NCBI RefSeq assembly: GCF_049994905.1 | Contig: NZ_CP188258.1 | Location: forward strand, 558,001-622,000 | DNA length: 64,000 bases | From: Diaminobutyricibacter sp049994905 | GTDB lineage: Bacteria; Actinomycetota; Actinomycetes; Actinomycetales; Microbacteriaceae | Direction of reading: 5' to 3' | In this document: piece after piece, positions 59,894 to 64,000 of the stretch | How positions within the stretch are numbered: position 1 is the stretch's first letter | How the letters are laid out: the number at the start of each line of letters is the position of its first letter | The notes under the pieces: generated by a model | The model's input: only the letters and a program-made list of their open reading frames with translations | Database searches by the model: none | Told to the model about the DNA's origin: nothing | Position numbers and translations under genes: made by a program

Positions 59894-61072
59894 ATGAGCC
59901 AGCCATCATCGATTGCGCGGACGCTTCGCCGCCCGGTCGAGAACGCCGAATCCGTCGAATCCGTCGCGCTCCTCGGAGGAGCTGCCATCTTCATCCTCGG
60001 AGCACTGGTCGGAACGGTCTTCTTCTGGGGCCGCAACGCAGCGATCTCGGGGCCGAACTCGCTGGGGGCGTTCGTGGCGATCGGGGCCGGCTTCGTTGCG
60101 CTCGTTGCGTTCATCGCGGGCCGGCTGCTGTTACGGTCAGGCTCCGCGAGACATGAACACACCCCGATCCTGGATGACCTGAGGGCGGGCCTTCACGTTC
60201 GGAACCGGCTCGATGTGCCCGGAGCGAAACTGCACTGGTTCGACATCGCCGCCCTCGCCCTCGCGCATGCGTTTATCGCCCTGCTCGGCTGGATCGGGCT
60301 CGCAGACCTGCTCGAACGCAGTTTCATCGGGGCGGTCGTGTACACCCTGCCCGCCGCGGTGCTTGCGGGCGTGGCCCTTGCCGTGAGCAGTTACGTGGTC
60401 TTCCTGTCGGCGGTCAACCTCACGCCGATGCTGCTGTCGCTGGTGCTCGCATTATTCCTCGTCGTCGGCGCCCTCGCGAGCATGCTCAGTTCGTCGGACC
60501 CCCATTGGTGGAAGAAGAACCTCAGTGCCCTGGGTATGACGGATGACGTCTCAGCACTGGCATTCAACGTCACCCTGATCATCGCCGGAGTCATCGTCAC
60601 GACCATCGCGCACTACGCCACCGCGACGATCCCCGTGCGCACGCCCGCCGAGGTGAAGGGCCGCAACCGGGTGAGGTTCGCGCTCATCGTCATCGGTGTG
60701 TGCCTCACGTGCGTCGGGGTCTTCCCGGTCGATCGTTTCTTCCTGCTCCACAACACTGTCGCCACCGGGATGACCGTCGTCTACGCGGTCATGGTGGTCG
60801 GCATCCGCTGGCTGGTCCCGGCGATGCCGCGGGTGTTCATCCTGCTCGGGTATGTCTTCGTCGGCGTGATCGCCGTGCTCGCTGTCTTCTTCGCGATCGG
60901 CTACTACAACCTGACCGCGGTCGAGCTGGTCGCGGCTGTCCTCATCTTCGGCTGGATCATCGTGTTCCTGCGCAACACGAGCGCGATGCGACCGGCAGCG
61001 GTCACCGACGAGACGGGCACGACCGACGTGTCCCACCTGGCCGGTCCGGCATCCGCACCCGCCGAGCTGTGA
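59894..61072 (+). CDS. multi-pass membrane protein, DUF998-like
   Basis: A 392-aa protein with about ten hydrophobic helices (VALLGGAAIFILGALVGTVF; LHWFDIAALALAHAFIALLG; and others). The middle has HWWKKNLSALGMTDDVSALA and the later part VGVFPVDRFFLLHNTVATGM, which resemble DUF998 proteins (Leu-Ser-x-Leu-Gly and the F-P-x-D signature). Function unknown. ATG 59894 has GGGGA upstream. Confidence 0.75.
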   Translation: MSQPSSIARTLRRPVENAESVESVALLGGAAIFILGALVGTVFFWGRNAAISGPNSLGAFVAIGAGFVALVAFIAGRLLLRSGSARHEHTPILDDLRAGLHVRNRLDVPGAKLHWFDIAALALAHAFIALLGWIGLADLLERSFIGAVVYTLPAAVLAGVALAVSSYVVFLSAVNLTPMLLSLVLALFLVVGALASMLSSSDPHWWKKNLSALGMTDDVSALAFNVTLIIAGVIVTTIAHYATATIPVRTPAEVKGRNRVRFALIVIGVCLTCVGVFPVDRFFLLHNTVATGMTVVYAVMVVGIRWLVPAMPRVFILLGYVFVGVIAVLAVFFAIGYYNLTAVELVAAVLIFGWIIVFLRNTSAMRPAAVTDETGTTDVSHLAGPASAPAEL

Positions 61073-61075
61073 CGT

Positions 61076-62698
61076 TCAGGTGCGGTCGACCACGATCTCG
61101 CCGTCGACGACCGTCAGCAGCACCGGCGAGGTGGCGAACGCATCCGGATCTGTCACGAGCGGATTGTCTGCGAAGACCGCGAGGTCCGCGCGGGCGCCGG
61201 TGACGATCGTGCCGCCGGGCTCGCCCACCGAACGCCAGTACTCGCTCGTGTAGCCCTCGAGTGCGTTGATCGCGGTGAGAGCCTGGTCGGGTCGGACCGG
61301 GGCGATGTCGGCGCGCCCGGCAGGTCTGCGCAGTTGTGCTGCCGCGATGATCTCACGCGGGTCGAACGGCGCGATCGGCCAGTCCGAGCCGAGGGCGACG
61401 ATCGCTCCCCGCTCGCGCAGGTCGCGGGTGCGCCAGGCGTGGTCGGCGCGCTCGCGCCCGAGGCGCATCGACCAGTTGTCGGTCTGGTCGGCGCGCGTGT
61501 AGAGCGCGCAATGGGTGGGCTGCATGCTGGCTGCGGCGCCGGATGCGATGATCTCGTCGAGCACGACATCGGGCAGCGTCTCGATGTGCTCGATGCGGTG
61601 CACCGTGCCGTTGGCCGGCTGGGCGCCGATCGTGCGGGCGACGAACGAGATGCCTTGGTCGCCGATCGCATGCGTCGCCGTCGCGATCCCGCGCTCGTGG
61701 AAGAACGCGAGTGCGGTCGCGTATTCGGCCGGCTCCAGCCAGAGGGATTCAGTCGACTCGCCGTGCGTGTCCGGCTCGAAAAGCCAGGCCGTGCCGTTGT
61801 CGACCGTGCCGTCGATCATGAGTTTGATGCCGTCGACGTGCCACCGGCGGCCCGACCGGCCCTGCAGCGCGGCACGCTGCTCGAGGTCGTCGTGCGTGTG
61901 CCCGGGCATGATCCACGGCGACACCCGGAGGCGGATCGCGAGCTCGCCGCGCCGCTCGAGCTCTTCGAGGATCTCGAACGTGTCCTCCGCACCGAGGTCC
62001 AGCATCTGGCCGCCGGTCAGTCCGGTCTCCGCCATGCTGCGAAACAGTGCCTGCGCCGCGTCGACGCGCTCGCCGAAGCTCAGTTCGGGCAGCAGCGTGC
62101 GCACGAGCTCCTGCGCCGAGAGCTCGAACAGCATCCCGGTGGGGGTTCCGGATGCGTCCACGCCGACGCGAGCGGCATCCTGGAACGTCTCCCGCCCCGT
62201 CACTCCGGCGGCCGCGAGCGCGGGATTCGAGACGAGCGCCGAATGGCCGTCGAACAGCATCAGGAAGACGAGCCGGTCATCCGCTATCCCGTCGAAGAGG
62301 CTGTTGTCGAACGCGCCCCCGTCGAAGACCGCGGGGTCGAGCCCCCAGCCGACGATCCAGTGGTCGGCTTCGCCGGGCTGCGTCGCGACGTACTCGGCGA
62401 GCGCGCGGCGTGCGGCATCCCGGTTCGTGATGCCGGACAGGTCGAGGCCGCGGGCCATCTCGATGCCCATGATCGGGTGGATGTGGGCGTCGACGAGTCC
62501 AGCCGTGAGCGTCGCGTCGCCCGTGTCCACGACCCGTTCGGCGGATGCGCTCCACTCGGCGAGCTCAGGCGCTGTGCCGATGTGGACGATGTTTCCGTCG
62601 CGGATGGCGACGAAGGCAGCATCTTCACGGTCGCCCGCGAGGGCACGCGGGGTCAGGATCGTCCCGGCGCGCACAACGAGATCGGTGCGCTCAGACAT
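61076..62698 (-). CDS. amidohydrolase (YtcJ/AepA-like)
   Basis: A 540-aa metal-dependent hydrolase of the amidohydrolase_3 type. The metal His pair is GLVDAHIHPIMG, the ligand Lys is probably in WHVDGIKLMIDGTVDNGTAW, and later His residues are in ATHAIGDQG, HRIEHIE and ALGSDWPIAPFDP (Asp). These enzymes act on amides or formamides. It is coupled by 8 bases to the upstream APC permease, so the operon should import and hydrolyse one compound. Confidence 0.9.
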   Translation of the reverse strand: MSERTDLVVRAGTILTPRALAGDREDAAFVAIRDGNIVHIGTAPELAEWSASAERVVDTGDATLTAGLVDAHIHPIMGIEMARGLDLSGITNRDAARRALAEYVATQPGEADHWIVGWGLDPAVFDGGAFDNSLFDGIADDRLVFLMLFDGHSALVSNPALAAAGVTGRETFQDAARVGVDASGTPTGMLFELSAQELVRTLLPELSFGERVDAAQALFRSMAETGLTGGQMLDLGAEDTFEILEELERRGELAIRLRVSPWIMPGHTHDDLEQRAALQGRSGRRWHVDGIKLMIDGTVDNGTAWLFEPDTHGESTESLWLEPAEYATALAFFHERGIATATHAIGDQGISFVARTIGAQPANGTVHRIEHIETLPDVVLDEIIASGAAASMQPTHCALYTRADQTDNWSMRLGRERADHAWRTRDLRERGAIVALGSDWPIAPFDPREIIAAAQLRRPAGRADIAPVRPDQALTAINALEGYTSEYWRSVGEPGGTIVTGARADLAVFADNPLVTDPDAFATSPVLLTVVDGEIVVDRT

Positions 62699-64000
62699 GC
62701 GATGCACCTGCGCCGGTGGCCCGGACCTTCGCATCCACGGCGTCCGCCGGATCCTCTTCGGCGGACCCGCCGATGCCCGCGTAGACCTCGGGTCGGGTGC
62801 GCTTCCAGACGACGGCGAGGATCACGCCGACGAGGAAGGTGATCGGGATGGCCGCGAGCACGATCGTGTCGACGACAGGTCCGCCGGAGGTCAGCAGATC
62901 GATCGACGAGCAGAGCACGTAGAGCACGACGATCTGCGCGATGCCCGCGACGACCGCGCACGGGATGACGTACCAGGCCCGCGGCAGGTCACGCCGGCGA
63001 ACGAAGAAGACGACGACCGCGACGCAGGTGATCACCTGCAGCAGGATGATGCCGAGCACACCGGGGCTGTTCACCCAGAGCAGGAGCTGCAGGTAGGGGT
63101 CGCCGTTGGCGATCGCGAAGATGCCGACCACGATGACGGCGAGCACGGTCTGCACGATGCCCGAGACGTAGGGCGATCCCGTCTTCGGGTTGGTGCGGTG
63201 CAGGATGCGCGGCAGCACCCGGTCACGGGCGAGAGAGTACGTATACCGGTTGATCGCGTTGTGGAAGGCGAGCTGCGAGGCGTAGACGCTCGTGAGGATC
63301 AGCAGGTACATGACCAGTTCGGCCCACGGACCGAGGTAATGCCCGGCCTGAGCGAAGACGAGGCCGGCGGTGTCTTTGCCCGCTGCCGCCTGGGCGTTGG
63401 TCTCGCCGACGGCGATGACGACCGCCCAGATCACGAAACCATAGAAGATGGCCATGAACGCGACGGAGATGTACGTGGCGCGGGGGATGGTGCGGTTGGG
63501 GTTGCGCGCTTCCTCGCGGTAGAGCGCGGTCGACTCGAAGCCCATGAAGGCCGCGAAGCCGACGCCGAGGATGGCGAACATCCCCGGGTTGAACAGCGCA
63601 GTGGGGTTGAACGTGCCGAAGGTGATTCCCTGCGCGCCGCCCTGCACGAGCACCGCGATCGCGAAGATCACGAGGATGAGCGATTCGGCCACGAGCAGCA
63701 CGCCGAGGACTTTCGCGCCGATGTCGACGCCGCGGTAGGCGACGATGAAGACGGCGAGGATGCCGACGAGCGCGATGACCCACCAGGGCACGTCGATGCC
63801 GAACTCGTTCTTCAGCAGGTCGTGGCCCTGCGCACCGAGCAGGCCGTAGAGGCCGATCTGCAGGGCGTTGTACGACACGAGCGCGACGAAGGAGGAGCCG
63901 AGGCCCACGGCCTTGCCGAGGGCGTGCGTGATGTACGTGTAGAAGCCGCCGAGCGCCTTCACATAACGGGTCATAGCCATGAAGGCGATCGCGAAGATGC
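62691..64000 (-). CDS. APC-family permease, 5' end outside the window
   Basis: At least 436 residues of an amino acid/amine permease, with at least ten helices. Features: FAAFMGFESTALYREEARNP (helix-6 region), the TSVYASQLAFHNAINRYTYS segment, and a charged C-terminal tail. The N-terminus lies beyond 64000; the reading frame is open at the edge. It precedes and overlaps the amidohydrolase gene, so it probably imports that enzyme's substrate. It is a distinct protein from the permease at 1-763. Confidence 0.88.
   Translation of the reverse strand, partial: IFAIAFMAMTRYVKALGGFYTYITHALGKAVGLGSSFVALVSYNALQIGLYGLLGAQGHDLLKNEFGIDVPWWVIALVGILAVFIVAYRGVDIGAKVLGVLLVAESLILVIFAIAVLVQGGAQGITFGTFNPTALFNPGMFAILGVGFAAFMGFESTALYREEARNPNRTIPRATYISVAFMAIFYGFVIWAVVIAVGETNAQAAAGKDTAGLVFAQAGHYLGPWAELVMYLLILTSVYASQLAFHNAINRYTYSLARDRVLPRILHRTNPKTGSPYVSGIVQTVLAVIVVGIFAIANGDPYLQLLLWVNSPGVLGIILLQVITCVAVVVFFVRRRDLPRAWYVIPCAVVAGIAQIVVLYVLCSSIDLLTSGGPVVDTIVLAAIPITFLVGVILAVVWKRTRPEVYAGIGGSAEEDPADAVDAKVRATGAGASHV

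Overview
The window is high-GC DNA with GTG/TTG starts, many 4-base start/stop overlaps and actinobacterial families (HelR, BioQ-type TetR, BioYMN, GntR-linked prpDBC, mug, DUF347 membrane proteins). The gene set suggests a soil- or plant-associated actinomycete, probably Microbacteriaceae; this is inference from gene content. No rRNA, tRNA, CRISPR array, transposase or integrase was recognised.

1-9.1 kb is catabolic. An amino-acid/amine permease (leftward, entering from outside the window) diverges from a copper amine oxidase followed by its TetR regulator. A LysR gene then diverges from a tightly overlapped operon: flavin monooxygenase, RidA, DUF1028, M20 amidohydrolase and class I aldolase. 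9.1-17.4 kb holds a VOC protein, a GH63-like glucosidase, an ABC-2 exporter pair, a VOC/HxlR pair with a palindromic operator, and a phospholipase D-like protein.

17.5-20.98 kb is an insertion-like island with an Orc1/Cdc6-like ATPase, two tiny overlapping ORFs and an unknown membrane protein. It is flanked by a 132-bp duplication of the 3' end of the methyltransferase gene at 20.85-21.45 kb. 21.5-26.1 kb is a complete 2-methylcitrate (propionate) operon, gntR-prpD-prpB-prpC, plus a VOC gene. 26.2-28.4 kb is helR, the RNA-polymerase-rescuing motor, with a rifamycin-associated element in its promoter.

30.2-35.5 kb is a biotin locus. A BioQ-like TetR gene diverges, across three tandem TGAAC-N3-GTTCA boxes, from bioY, an acyl-CoA-synthetase-like gene, a thiolase lacking its second catalytic Cys, bioM, bioN and a CHY zinc-finger gene. 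The 3' end of the CHY gene is also duplicated, around an AbrB/RelE toxin-antitoxin insert and an FtsX fragment. Behind it lie a membrane protein and a broken Abi-family defence gene with an upstream structured-RNA candidate.

37.3-46.5 kb is rich in DNA-damage and drug-resistance functions: a UvrA-like resistance ATPase diverging from an AlkZ/YcaQ-like protein, a cNMP-domain/thioredoxin-reductase fusion, an AlkD-like protein, a GIY-YIG protein and a mismatch glycosylase. 46.5-62.7 kb is mostly envelope, regulatory and metabolic genes: two DUF347 paralogues (one beside an OmpR-type two-component system), DedA, a GT39-like mannosyltransferase-type protein, a ZIP transporter under a DtxR/IdeR-like box, an HNH lipoprotein, an SDR, VOC and DUF998-like proteins, and an amidohydrolase coupled to a second APC permease that runs off the right edge. 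A dispersed intergenic hairpin repeat occurs at three places.
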